From Trebouxia sp. TZW2008 (Eukaryota > Chlorophyta > Trebouxiophyceae > Trebouxiales > Trebouxiaceae): 64,000 bases of DNA. The position numbers and the translations under genes are program-made. Below the pieces are notes generated by a model, which saw only the letters and a list, made by a program, of their open reading frames with translations, did not search any database and was not told where the DNA came from. Within the stretch, counting starts at the first letter, position 1. Each line of letters opens with the position of its first letter. Below, piece by piece: positions 37,101 to 59,100 of the stretch. Where the stretch lies: positions 1-64,000 of the forward strand of contig BDIU01000070.1 in assembly GCA_002118135.1 (NCBI GenBank). Direction: 5' to 3'.

Positions 37101-39789
37101 TTGCAGTAGTGCTTGCACCTGATGGCAGTGGCTTTGAGCTCCAGCAGTGCGCTCTGAGCTGGATTGCAGTCCACAGACACCACATGCCCTGCCCCATGCA
37201 GCAGCAGGTTCAAGGAGTTGCAGCCGCCACTGGACAGCGTCAAAACCTCATCCCTGCTGTTGATCTTCAACACCTGTGCAAGTACAGTGCATTAGCATTT
37301 GTGCACAGTGCGTCAGCAGCATGCTGATCTCAGTAGACACTTGGCTGGCAATTGCGCTGAGTCCCACCGAGATTGCCAGCGCAGTGTCTCGCTGAGTCCC
37401 ACCGAGATTGCCAGCCCAGTGTGACAGACAGCAGGCGGTCAGCAGGTGCATGGATGCGGAATAAGTTTGTGGTTTGACAGTCCGTGCATGTACAACAATC
37501 ACTTGATGTAAGGACATTCTTAATGTAAGGATGATGCAACTTGGAATCAAGCACTGCAATCTGACTACAGTGGTACTTCTGAGGAAGGACAATTTGATGT
37601 AAGGACGTTGTTCTTGGTAAGCAATGCAGTCGTGACATTGAGAGATTACTGTAAGCATCATGAATGTTGGTGTAGCTTTAACATGCACACTGCTCAGAGT
37701 CAGTGGGTGACAAGGGGCGTAGATTGCATGTGGTGCCATCTGCAGCCTTGCGCAGCTACTAAGTGCCGTGCTGCATTTGCAAGCATGTTCAGTGGCTGTG
37801 ATCACAGCTGCAGAGACACCAGCAGTTCACTACTATGCAGTTGATTCAGAGTGGCATAAAAGTGCAATCTCCAAAGACGTCAAACACAGAACCATTTGTG
37901 ATCATCTTACAAACTACAAAATGGAAAATGATGAAAACCCAACGCATCAAACAGGTACTGTACCTGCATGTCTGGGCGGGGGTCTTCCCAGGACATAGTG
38001 TACAGGAAGGTGGCAGGGAAGCCTGAAGGGGCTTCAGTCTTGGGCTCAGCCAGGATGGTGGCCAGCTGTGGCACCTTGCCCAGCCACACATAGTATGGAG
38101 CTCTCAAGAAAGGCACATATGGTATTGAGCCCTGCATGACAGTGAAGCTGTTGGTCGCCACACACATTAGGGAGCTCTCAAGAAGGGCACATACGGTATT
38201 GATCCCTGCATGACAGTAAAGCTGTTGGTTGCGACACATTGCAGGGAACTGTCAAGGAAGGCACATATGTTGTTGATACCTGCATGACACTCAGCTGTTG
38301 ACAGCCAACATAGCATTAGACTCTCAAATCAGGGGCAAAGGGTGTTGAACATAAGAAGTGAGATGTGGTTGCTGACACATGTGGAGTGTAGACGGCATGA
38401 TCATGCGTTACACCAGGCCCTCTGATATGTTGCAATAGCATGTGCAGAATTACATTTGCTGCATTGTGCTGCGCAATGAAATGGGCAGGCAGATGTGGGT
38501 ATTGTAATTCACAGAATCATGCTACAGTAGCAGCTGCACATACAAAATAATGTTGATCAAACAAGGCAGCAGCACATACCTGGGAGTTGACCTCCCACAC
38601 TCTCGACAATCTGTGATCTAGGTATGCTCTCCTCTCAGGCCCAATGTCAATGTTGTCTGTGTCAAACGTTGCCCTGCGTTCATCAGCAGCCACATCATAC
38701 TACATGCTGCAACCCTGACATGGCAAGCCAAAAGCAAACATTGTGCAATGTGCAACAAGAAAGTTGCAGCTCACTTCTGCTGTAAGGATGTTGACTGAAG
38801 AGCAGTGGATTGTTTACCTCCAGAAGAATCTCCTTAAGAAGCCAAGCTGTCTGCAGGGCAGATCGTAGCGGCTAGATGTGAAGAAGTCACACACCCCAAG
38901 ATAGCCATCATTGGGATCTAGATAGGAGATAGCTCTGTCTATGGCAGAGTGGAATGGGGGCACCACTGCAGACAAAACAAGGCTTCACAGCTAAATTGTC
39001 TGCAGTTTTGCCTAGAGTAGCATCAACGCAGTGGTCAATTGGCGTGCAATTTAGCAATAGCGTAGACGAGTATTATTGCAGTGACATACTTGACAGTGAG
39101 TAGGAGAAGGTGACCAGAGTCGCAATGCCCTCTGGCGGCTGAAATGTGCAGGCATCTCCCTCAACAACGTGCACGTTCTTCCAGCCTTTCTGCTTTATTT
39201 TCTGCTTGGCCTGTTCACAAAGGGAGTGACATAGATCTACTACATACACAGCCTTGAACCTCTTCAAAGGCATGTAATCTGCCATCATATCAACGTTCTC
39301 CTGCAGAAACAGAGCGTGTCATCAGAATGCAAAGCGTTTGACTGGCAAGCACTGTCGGCATGCCGAGCACTGCAGATCAGCTATGCCTACCCCAGTGCCG
39401 CCACCCAAGTCTACCCATATCAGGTCATCGCCTTGATGCGCTAGCCGAGCTGCACAGGCTGCGAGCAAAGGTTTTCTCCCCCAAAGGAAAGCGCTTCTAA
39501 ACCTGTCGTCTGCAGAGCACGCTGATCACGTGTTGACCTAGCCATCGGATGTTGATCGGGTGGCTGAAATCTGCGCTGTGTCGGAGGGCTTACAGGCATG
39601 GGCCTGAGGACCATAGAAAGACTCAAGACGAGAGGCATGGTCTTGGCCGCTGGCTTTATTCAGCCAGATAGACTTGAGTACGATCAAGTCGTCCTTGACG
39701 CCACCGAATTTGCGCAACTTTTCCGACGATCTGATGCGCTTGACGAGGTGCTGCTGTCGGTAAGGACGTGCATCACCCCCGGCACCCAT
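34159..39789 (-). CDS. BTA1: Betaine lipid (DGTS) synthase, BTA1
   Basis: This encodes bifunctional BTA1, which makes diacylglyceryl-N,N,N-trimethylhomoserine from diacylglycerol and S-adenosylmethionine, usually in the ER. Predicted 666 residues from 12 exons: 39789-39594, 39509-39391, 39300-39090, 38965-38818, 38673-38580, 38131-37964, 37273-37119, 36788-36620, 36304-36093, 35560-35275, 34818-34744 and 34326-34159. The N-terminal half is BtaB-like, an N-methyltransferase with SAM motif VDLGGGTG (98-105) and SLSMVPPFH. The C-terminal half is BtaA-like, the 3-amino-3-carboxypropyl transferase, with LSSGGCNSLNLL (about 326-337), FGEGRHP and LWYFKQGLYYQGGM. This order matches the algal enzyme and is, as I recall, reversed in fungi. 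All phases close, and the first intron splits the Tyr codon of YGPQAHAY. Introns hold decayed copies of exons 6, 7 and 10. The start is CpG-rich. Confidence 0.95.
35585..35640 (-). pseudogene. Relic upstream copy of BTA1 exon 10 start
   Basis: It follows an ATATAG acceptor-like edge and reads VGMPCKQ against FGGGVPCKQY in the true exon (35560 onward). It is followed by diverged sequence and a second GCAAGCCATG border. Confidence 0.72.
36832..37050 (-). pseudogene. Two relic downstream copies of BTA1 exon 7 end
   Basis: About 37050-36960 and 36920-36832 repeat the second half of exon 7 (true copy 37273-37119). The second still reads VDCNPAQLALLEFESH against VDCNPAQSALLELKAT. The donor survives as CAGGTGATG in the second and is lost in the first (CAGGAACAG). 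Confidence 0.82.
37355..37424 (+). repeat. Two-copy 35-bp direct repeat in BTA1 intron
   Basis: CGCTGAGTCCCACCGAGATT occurs at 37355 and 37390 in tandem with near-identical flanks. I see no coding role. Confidence 0.85.
38165..38285 (-). pseudogene. Two relic upstream copies of BTA1 exon 6 start
   Basis: Copies of the acceptor (CATGCAG) and first ~35 bases of exon 6 (true start 38131, encoding SIPYVPFLRAP) lie near 38165-38212 and 38240-38285, each more decayed with distance. A faint third may lie near 38315. Confidence 0.82.
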
Positions 39790-40661
39790 GATGGCTCAAT
39801 GAGCGACGTTTGCGACCTGACAGGGCCCCAGCGCTGCCAATGCCACTACTTTGACCGCCCTGATCGCTGCAAAATTTGGCATCAATTCTGCAGTGGCATA
39901 TTCTTTTGTCAAGATGCCACATGATAGGGCAAATTTACTGCTTCCCGCGACAAATTCGACAGACAAATTGCACATTCATATCTTTCCTTCATGATGTCCT
40001 CACATGCAATTTGGGTGTCTCGTGAAATGCTACACACAAAATGAACAGACTGGAAGCATGCTGTCGATGCTGATACTGTGATCACAGCGCGTTGTGTTGC
40101 TTCAGCACACACGCCATTCTGCTAGAGACGGCAGTCCACATCAGCCGACAAAGTTGAAAGTTGTGTCAGAGCCATGAGTTGCTCATTGCGGCAAGCATGA
40201 CTGTCTTCATATGGGTCACAGGCAGGAGCGGCTGCTGTGCTTGTGATGCACACAATGCTGCATAATCAACAGCTGATTCAAGATATATGGCATGTTTACT
40301 AGCTTCTGAGAGCTAGTAGCACCAGCTTCTGAATGAAAGCTGCTGCACCTATCACTGCTCTAGCAGTGCCATGTTAAGACTGACAAGCAGAACGCCAAGA
40401 AAGCCAAGAACAGCTGCAGCCTTTGGAATCTGAGCTGCTGCTTCTGTGCTGGGCAAACACATCCTGCACCCATGCAGCATGCACAAGTCTGCTGCTGCTG
40501 TTGCTATTGACACCAACATTGCTCATGCTGCTGCTGCTGCTGCTGCTGCCAGTGCTGCTGCCAGTGCTGCTGGTGGTGCTATGGCTGCTGAGTTCATTAG
40601 TGGTTGACAACCATTCATGATGGATTCGTTCTATCCTTGCTTTGATCAGGAGGAGACTGCA
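39790..40661. other. Intergenic region upstream of BTA1 / downstream of PEX6
   Basis: The 872 bp holds the BTA1 promoter side (39790 onward; CpG-rich only next to the gene) and the PEX6 3' UTR side. A short CTG-rich run is at 40527-40578. I see no gene. Confidence 0.6.
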
Positions 40662-51241
<10,580 letters not shown>

Positions 51242-52032
51242 AGCAGACTCACAGGCATGCAAGCTGATCAAACGGGTCTCGATTTCAACCGTGCAATGAT
51301 TTGCACTTGGGCGCCGTTGTCAGCAATCTTTGCAACCAGGCGCAAATGCTAATACGGACCACGCACGTCTTGCGCGTTTGCGTTAACGCTTCGCCATAAC
51401 GCATAGTTGCCAGTGCATGCCTGCTCCGTAACCAGGCCAACCAGGTTTCTTTCTGAAGGTACATTTGATGCTTAAAACAAATTTGGTTGCTCCTTGCTGC
51501 GCATGCAAGAGCACACTCTGCAGCTTGCTGACAATAGGGCTGCGGTCTGTTGAGAATTTTGTGGCTGTCGACCAAACAATGATCATGACTGATCAGACTC
51601 ATGAGGCATGCACCGCACAAGAACTTTGGAAGGCAGCAGGTTGCAACGTTGACGCGTCAGCAAAGCAGCACACAATTCCAATCAAAGCTTACAAGTCTAT
51701 CATCAACGACAAAAAGTAGCGAGACTAACAGTAAAATGTCAACAGTCGAAGCTTTGCTCAGCATAGACAGCCTAACATGCTTTTGCAACAGCCAAGACAC
51801 AAACAGTATCATTGTCATTCAAGAGACTGTGAAGCAAAGTGTCCCCGATCTAGCCTGCCTGAAGCTAGCATGCCCAGTGTCAACCATGACATTGCACTGC
51901 CGCCGCAGGACTACTCTGTTGCTACTGCCAACTATCAAAACTACCCAGGCACAGATATCAGGCGATACACTTGCTCACGCTTTACAGACACGTCTTGTCA
52001 ATGGATCTGCATATCAAGGCAGTGATCATAGA
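51242..52032. other. Intergenic region upstream of PEX6 / downstream of SAXO-Hsp70 gene
   Basis: Both neighbours are on the minus strand. 51242-51420 is CpG-dense (about 12 CpG in 51301-51420) and likely holds the PEX6 promoter. The rest is probably the 3' UTR of the next gene. Open frames at 51601-52056 (plus) match nothing I know. Confidence 0.6.
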
Positions 52033-55000
52033 TCACGCCCTGATCTGCTGTGGTGACTGAGTGTAATCAACAACATAGTGTCCATTGGTGTTCAGCTGAC
52101 TGGCGTGAATGCCATCAGTCACAATGGAACCTCCACCATGCTTCCACAGGTGATGCCTACCGCTGTCCAGGTCTGCCGCTTCAATAGTCAAGATGTTGCT
52201 GGCATCCAAGTGAGCAGTGACCTGCAGCAAAATGATTGTGTCAGTCGTGCAATGTGAGAATCAGCACCAAGCGGCCTATTCAGTGAAAACATGCAGCGAG
52301 CAACACTCTCCCAGAATGCATCACACAACAGTAGCTCTGCATGTTCCTTGCACAAAAAAAGCAAGTTGCATTGAGTACGACTTCACTTCGTCATCTGCTG
52401 TCAGTCAGGAGGAGGAACTTGTGCGGTCTGAAGCTCACAATAGAACAAAACAGGACATGCCTTGAACTGAAAGCTGAAGTGGAATTGGTGACTCATGCAA
52501 GCAAAGGCAGATCAGGTGTGTGTATCTCACCTCAATCTGGGGTACCCCAAAAGGTGCTGGGGGGACCCCCTTCAGCTGGAACTGACCCAACTGCCTGTTG
52601 CTGCTGGCCACTCGGCTCTCACCAGCGTAGATGACAAAGGACATGTGGGGCTGGTTGTCATGCACTGTGGTGAATATCTGCTTGCCACTGCAAGGGGCAG
52701 TCAGTGTTGAGGGGATGAGCACGTGCTGCTGGTCCCCAACCATGGCAATGCCCACTGTTGGCCTCTTCTTTGGCAGCTCCCAGCCCTTGAACATGTCCTT
52801 GTTGGTGGTGGTGCCTGTGCAGCAGCAAAGCCTTGTCAGCACATGTGTCAGCATGATGCAAAGAACGAGAAGAAGAAGCAATCAACACATGAGTTCAGGG
52901 TGATGTGCTTCATCACACTGTTGATGCTGAACTTGTGCACAGCGCAAGCTTCTGATGATGATGACAGTGATGACCATGACGTACTGACAAATGTTGAAAT
53001 GAGCAGTGATGATGGTTGGCGTTTAGTGATACACAAATTGCCTGCTGTCAATGACGCAAGCAATGCGGTGTTGAACAGGAGTGAGCCACAACAAACAATA
53101 CCTCAGCTTACGCAATGCCAACTGTCAAACATTGGCCTTTGTGTGTGGTAAAGCATGCTGTGGAAGACCAACCTTCAAAGGGCAAAGAGATCCTCATGGG
53201 GGGGCTAGGGGGGGCAGCCCTCCTCTCAAGCTCCCACTGCTTGAAGGCATCATGTGACTCAGTACTTCCCTCAAAGGGAGTGGGGTTGTAGGTGTAGTCC
53301 ACATGATGTTGCTCCCTAGGGTGCACCTCGTAGGGCTTGTAAGCGTCCCTGTTGGTGGTTGTGCCTGCACATGGCACAAGGTCAGACAAGCAACCTTGCT
53401 TCCAAGTTGTCTGCGCCGCGTGTGTGACAATTGTCAATCATGTGGGTAACAGGTGATGAGTCCTTCTGCATGGTCTGCAGCAGCCAGATGCAGCTGTTGC
53501 AAACCTCTGTGGCATAAGACCAGTGCTTGGCATGCGGCTATCAGACAATTCCAAACTCATGGCTGCAATGCTGTGTGAGCACTCGCATGTTCCTGGCATT
53601 ACAGGTCATTTGTAGGGATGCCCTGCAATGCTGCTTGAGGCACGCTGCATATATCTCAAAAGACAAACTGTAAACATTGATGCTGTTGACCTCAGCCTAT
53701 TTGAGGACTGTTTTAAAAGTACTGGGCCTGATCCAGTGGATATCTTCAGACAAAACACTGGTAACAGCACTGTGCAAGAGACTTGAACATGTGTTGATAA
53801 CATGGTACAAAGGGCTTACCCTCAAACTTGGTCTGCGGCCTGGCCACAACAGGGGCATGCACCGCTCTGTGGGGCTCTATGTCATACGCCTTGTAGGCAT
53901 CCCTGTTGGTGGTGGTGCCCTCAAAAGGCACGCTCTTGTGCTCATACCTGGGGCCATGCTGTGGCACATGCGCCTGAATCGCGTAGGCTGGGTACTGGTC
54001 CTGCATGAATCAACATGTGCAATGTCAGGTTTGTTTGTATACATCAGCATGTGAACACAATATTACACAGTACACAATAACAGCAAACCAAAGTACACAA
54101 TACATACTTCTTGTACATTGGCTTGCGTTGCTGCACTCTTGTGATGTTTCTGGGCTAAACACATTCAAAAGTTGGACCCAGTGTATCTTGCTAACCATAC
54201 AATGTTGTGCTGTCCATTTGCTCCACACATCATCAGGAGCCAAATGATGCTGTACAGGAGCACTCAAGACTGAACAGCAGACAAGTGCTGGTAGCAAGAC
54301 ACAGCAGTGACAGGCAAAAAAGCAGGTTTTACATGGTATGTGCTGGTGCCATCAAACTTAGCGCTGTTTTGTGCAGATATTGGCAGCACTCGTGTGGAAA
54401 CAAGGCAAAGACACAGGTAGCGAGACACACAGGAAGGCAGGTCTTACGTGGTATGTGCTGGTGCCATCAAACTTGGCGTTGTTACGTGGGGGAGGAGCAG
54501 GGGCCATAGGAGCTCTCTTCTCCAGAGGGTGAGCGTGGAAGTCACTGTCATAGGCTGACTGACCCTCAAACTTCACTCCACTGTCTGCAAACACTCACAT
54601 TTTGTCCGACTGTTTTCATTCAGAACACTGTCTGCACGCAGTCACATCTCATCAGACTGTACATCCAACAGCTCTAACTCGTTTCAGATGCACAGCAGAT
54701 GGTACAGCTTCAGATGGCAACTAGCAGACCACAGTGTGAATACGGCAACGTCCTGCCTTGAGACAGAAACGCACGAACAGTAGGCCATATGCTGTTGCAA
54801 GGCACAAGGCTCTTAGGTGCTCACAAGTTCTCAGCATGTGAAGACAAGACAAATCTGATGCTATTTGAAAAGGCTTACCCTTCCATGGCTCTGCTTGGTG
54901 GCGAGTAGGCGCCTGAAGTGGGTGCGCATGGTATGTGTCATGGTAGCTAGTCTCGGCATCAAAGGGCACAGACACACGAGGGGCTACAGGTGGTGGTGCG

Positions 55001-55679
55001 TCCCGGTGAGGCAGCTCCCACTGTCGGTAGTCATCCTGAAAAGCAAGCACAAATTAGACAGGAATTGCAAATTGTCACTATGCAAGTGTGCTCCTAGCTG
55101 ACTGATGTCAGGTGATGGTCATCCTGTAAAGCTGCAACAGATCAGGCAGAACTTGCAACCTTTGAATGTGTAGTTTTGGGGCTGTGTGTTTGCTTGTGGT
55201 GAGCTGAAGAGACAAGTGGTCAAAAAAATGATTGTGTGCTGGAAACAATGCACAGTGTTGAACGCTTCACAACTGCAAGACAGTGTACAGGATTTCTGCT
55301 GCACTGATGATGCTGTGATGGCCTTGAGCCAGGTGCTGAGGTGCTTCTTTACTCCTGCCATGTGTTTCGTTTAACCCAAGGGACACGGCATGCTCACGGT
55401 TTGGGCGAATGCAAAGCTGTATGGAAGCTTCACTGAGCTGTAGGTAGAGCCGTGGAGTGCATGGACAACAAAATCTGACGCGACCGTTTGACTAGGCTTG
55501 CTTCAGGCGCAAAGTGCTGCAGGGTCGACGACAGCATCAAGCTTGTCACGTACGTGGTTTGTGGTGCTGCCGTTGAACTTGCTGGCGTGCCCGTACAACT
55601 GAATGGCTACTGGATGGTAGCTGGGGTCGGCAGATGAAGGGGGAACGGTCTCAGTGGCGAACTCAGGCTCGTAAGCCAT
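52033..55679 (-). CDS. SAXO/STOP-like microtubule-binding repeats fused to Hsp70 substrate-binding domain
   Basis: Predicted 421 residues from seven exons: 55679-55554, 55035-54879, 54584-54448, 54000-53820, 53364-53173, 52814-52531 and 52221-52033. The first ~280 residues carry spaced repeats of the SAXO (stabiliser of axonemal microtubules, STOP/MAP6-related) type: a KFNGSTTNH, PFEGTTTNRDAYKAY or FEGSTESHDAFKQWEL core, then a Pro-rich spacer. Residues ~283-385 match the beta-sandwich substrate-binding domain of Hsp70: HVLIPSTLTAP, DNQPHMSFVIYAGES, LGQFQLKGVPPAPFGVPQIEV, then DASNILTIEAADLDSG. No Hsp70 ATPase domain or lid is present. SAXO repeats bind microtubules of cilia and basal bodies. 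The Hsp70 part may bind clients or be structural; that is inference. The gene suggests a flagellate stage in the life cycle. Phases close throughout. Confidence 0.88.
54318..54372 (-). pseudogene. Relic downstream copy of SAXO-Hsp70 exon 3 end
   Basis: It repeats the last ~40 bases and donor of exon 3 (true end 54448), reading AKFDGTSTYH then GTAAAACC. It is almost unaltered and lies in the following intron. Confidence 0.85.
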
Positions 55680-56176
55680 GTTGAGGCAAACCTCCTTTCC
55701 TGTCGATGAACTCGCCTACAAAGGACGCTGTTGGTCAGCAGAAGTGCACAACTCATTCGGACAACTTGTCATCAAGTGCAAAGCGAGCTAGATGAGCGCC
55801 AAGCTCAGCTCGAGCTAGGGCACAACACGTGTTCAGCAGTCCAGACGCACCTGGCAGCAGTCAGCCCTCACCAGCGGCACAGCCCTCAAACAGACGCGCA
55901 CCGCTTCGGCCACGGAACCAAGCAATACCGTGCGCTTACTTCTGCGGTGCTGCTGCTGTGACTCCGCAGAAAGCTTGCAACTTTTGCTGCAAAGGCGAGG
56001 GCAAAGCAGGTAGGGCAGTCCGGGTGCAGCCCTGCTATACAGTACATCTTAGTCATGCACCATTACTCATGTCGGCCGCCCCGTGCATCACTGCAAGCTG
56101 CTTGGCGCATAACGTTCGCAACAGCAAGTCGAGCGATTGCTGTGTTTGGGAGTCGGCTGAATCCTCAAGTCGCATC
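55680..56176. promoter_or_regulatory. Bidirectional CpG-rich region between SAXO-Hsp70 and nucleostemin genes
   Basis: The start codons at 55679 (minus) and 56177 (plus) are 497 bp apart, head to head. CpG is frequent here and in both first exons. Promoters and 5' UTRs of both genes must lie here. I see no firm core element. Confidence 0.65.
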
Positions 56177-59100
56177 ATGGCGCTCAAGAGCAAGAAGTCG
56201 AAGTCTAAGCGGATGTCACTGAAGCAGAAGTACAAGATCGTCAAGAAGGTCAAGCAGCACCAGAAGAAAAAGACCAAGGAAGACAATAAGACTGGCAGGA
56301 AGCAGAAGGCTCCAAAAGATCCTGGCATCCCAAACCAGTGGCCCTTCAAGGCGGATCTTCTGAAGGAGCTCGACTGGGAGAAACAGAGGGCTGTTGCACA
56401 GGACAAAGAAAGGAAGGAGGCCAGGAAACGAGCAAGGGTGAGCATTTGACTAAAAATGCTACTTGCAAACCAGGTTCCTTGACGCCTTCTGTTGTATAAG
56501 CTGCAGTTCTCTGTCATGTGATTACGACTTTAGCTCTCTTGGTGCAGGTTGAAGCAGAATCAAATGCAGCAGACATGCAACTAACAGATGGTGACGATGC
56601 TGATGCGCCAAGCATGACTGCTGTTGCACAGCAAGCTGAGCACAAGCAGCAAGTCTTTGACAGCAACAAACGGCTCAAAACTTCCCTGCAAGCAGTATCC
56701 TCAGACCAAGGTCAGTTTCAGCTTCACTACCTACAGCATTTGCTTTCAATGGCTCTTGAGTAGGTCGTATACCGAACATACCCTGGCTTGATGCACATGC
56801 ACATCTTACATGGCATGGTCGCGTCTCAAAGCAAACTGCATCCTATGATAGACGTGGTCCTGCACAGTCCTGCGTGTTTGCCAGAGCTAGGCATTTCAGG
56901 CTTGCAGCTGCATCATCTACCACTATGCCCTGAAAGCTTGCTGTCCATCATACGGCATGCAATCAAACTGTTCTTCCTGCACTGCAGACAGCAGCAGGCG
57001 GGCCTTCTACAAGGAGTTCATGAAAGTTGTGGATGCTGCGGATGTGATCATAGAGGTGTTGGATGCAAGAGATCCCCTCAGCTGCCGTTGCCTGGATGCG
57101 GAGCGGCTGGTCAGGCGGGCAGGAGCTGATAAGAAAGTCATACTGCTCCTCAACAAGATTGGTAAGGCAATGCAAGTCAGCCCCTGCATCTCTTCTCACA
57201 GCAGGTCTTGGTCCATATTATATGGGCACAGGTGCTGTGAAATATGATTTTGCTGCGTCACTACACACTGCTTCTTAACAAAGGTGTCAAGAGGCACATG
57301 TACTGCCTGCATCAGTTCTATTATGACTGGGATTGGGGTACATCTTGTAAGTTGTCATTTGTGTTTAAAGTTGTTCCTAATAATGTCTGCGGGCAGCTGG
57401 TGATGGTTGCAGCTCAAAACTCGTTGACTTGTTTTTGTTGTGGTCAACATAAGCTGGTTGCCATCATCGCTAGATACAGACTTGAAGGCTGTTGCAACCA
57501 TCACCACAGCCTTCAATTCAGCATCAGCTCTCCTGCTTGCAGATTTTTCTTGTTGTTTTCTTTGGTGGAAGCTGTTCATTGTGCAGTCGCATTTATAAGA
57601 TCTTGAGGGCATTGTTCACTGTTTGTTTGTGATATTGGAGCTTATGGTGATTCTGTGACGTCCTTGCAGATCTGGTCCCCCGCGAGGTTGCTGAAGCTTG
57701 GCTGAAGTACTTGAGAGAGGAGCTGCCAACTGTTGCTTTCAAGTGCTCAACGCAGAAGCAGGCTGGCAACCTGGGGCAACGCCAACTGCCCAAGGCCAAC
57801 TCAGCCGATACAGCCCTTCAGGGCAGTGAGTGCCTTGGCGCCAACACCCTTCTGCAACTGCTCAAGAACTACACCCGTAACGCAGACACCAAGACAGCCA
57901 TCACTGTTGGTGAGTTAGTCAAAGCAGTCCATTGCTTCTGTATGCATCTGCCTGGGTCATAGAGCCTCAGACAACTGCATGTCAGCAACGTTGGCGATGA
58001 AAATTGATGAAAGTAAAGATGACGAATGTGATCAAGTTGGCCAATACCTTCCGCAGCTGCTGAAGAATTGCACCCGTGATGCAGACACCAAGACAGCCAT
58101 TACCGCTGGTAAGTCAGCAGCTCCTATGCCTGTAGCTGTTCATGTGCTCAGAGGCTTGGCAGTCTTGACCTGTGTTGCTTGTGACAGAGTGCTTGAAAGG
58201 TCGATAGGTCATGGCATTGTTGATTGCAGGGCATTGGTCCCGCTGTGAAGCATGCGCGCGTGATGGAGCTGTGAAACATTTGTTATAGCTAGTGCTGCAA
58301 TGTGTGTGCCCTCTGTTGGCGAATATGGATGGACACATACACACCTGCCTTGCCGCAAGCTGTAGAAGGCACAGTAAGACAGGTGCATTTGACCAGTTGG
58401 ATGATGCTGCAAGGTGCAAGGGCGGAAGGACTGAGGATAGCATTTTTCTGCGTGGTATCTGACCAAACAGAGTGTTGCAGGGTTGTGGGTTTGATGTCTG
58501 AGCTGTCAGTGCATCGCAGGGGTGGTGGGCTGTCCCAATTTGGGCAAGAGGTCTGTATTGAAGAGCCTGAAGCGCAGTTGGGTAGCCCAGTTGGGCAATG
58601 CACCAGGGGCCACCCAGGCTAGCAAGTCATGTACATGCGACCTGACCCGTCAGTGTGCTGCAGGGGTGGTGGGCTTCCCTAATGTGGGCAAGAGCTCCTT
58701 GCTGAACAGTCTGAAGCGCAGTCGGGTAGCCCAGGTGGGTAACACCCCGGGGGTCACCAGAGCCGTACAGGAAGTGGTGCTTGACAAGCACCTGCGCCTG
58801 CTGGACAGCCCAGGCATTGTGTTTGCAGACCCTGACAGCTCAGGCGCTGATGCTGCTGCCCATGCCCTCAGAAACTGCGTCAAGGTGAGCCATTTTACAT
58901 CTTGGGCGTGACAATTTGTATAGACAGTAGTTTTTGCCAAAGGCTACGCACGTAACTGCCTGTGCATGCTGGATAGCTCAGGTATTCTCTTTGCAGACCC
59001 TGACAGCTCAGGTGCTGATGCTGCTGCCCATGCTCTCAGGAACTGCGTCAAGGTGAGCATTTCTGGTTGTTTGGTGTGTCCAAAGAGCATGCATCCAACA

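Noticed and set aside
37490..37620. Possible transposon end (repeated TTGATGTAAGGAC blocks near 37502 and 37594)
   Set aside because: There is no transposase, no clear terminal inverted repeats and no target-site duplication that I can see; too weak to call.
39598..39924. Plus-strand open frame over the BTA1 start
   Set aside because: It is antisense to BTA1 exon 1, whose frame carries conserved N-terminal residues and splices in phase.
51601..52056. 151-codon plus-strand open frame between PEX6 and the SAXO-Hsp70 gene
   Set aside because: No recognisable family, no exon partners, and it overlaps the end of the SAXO-Hsp70 gene on the other strand.
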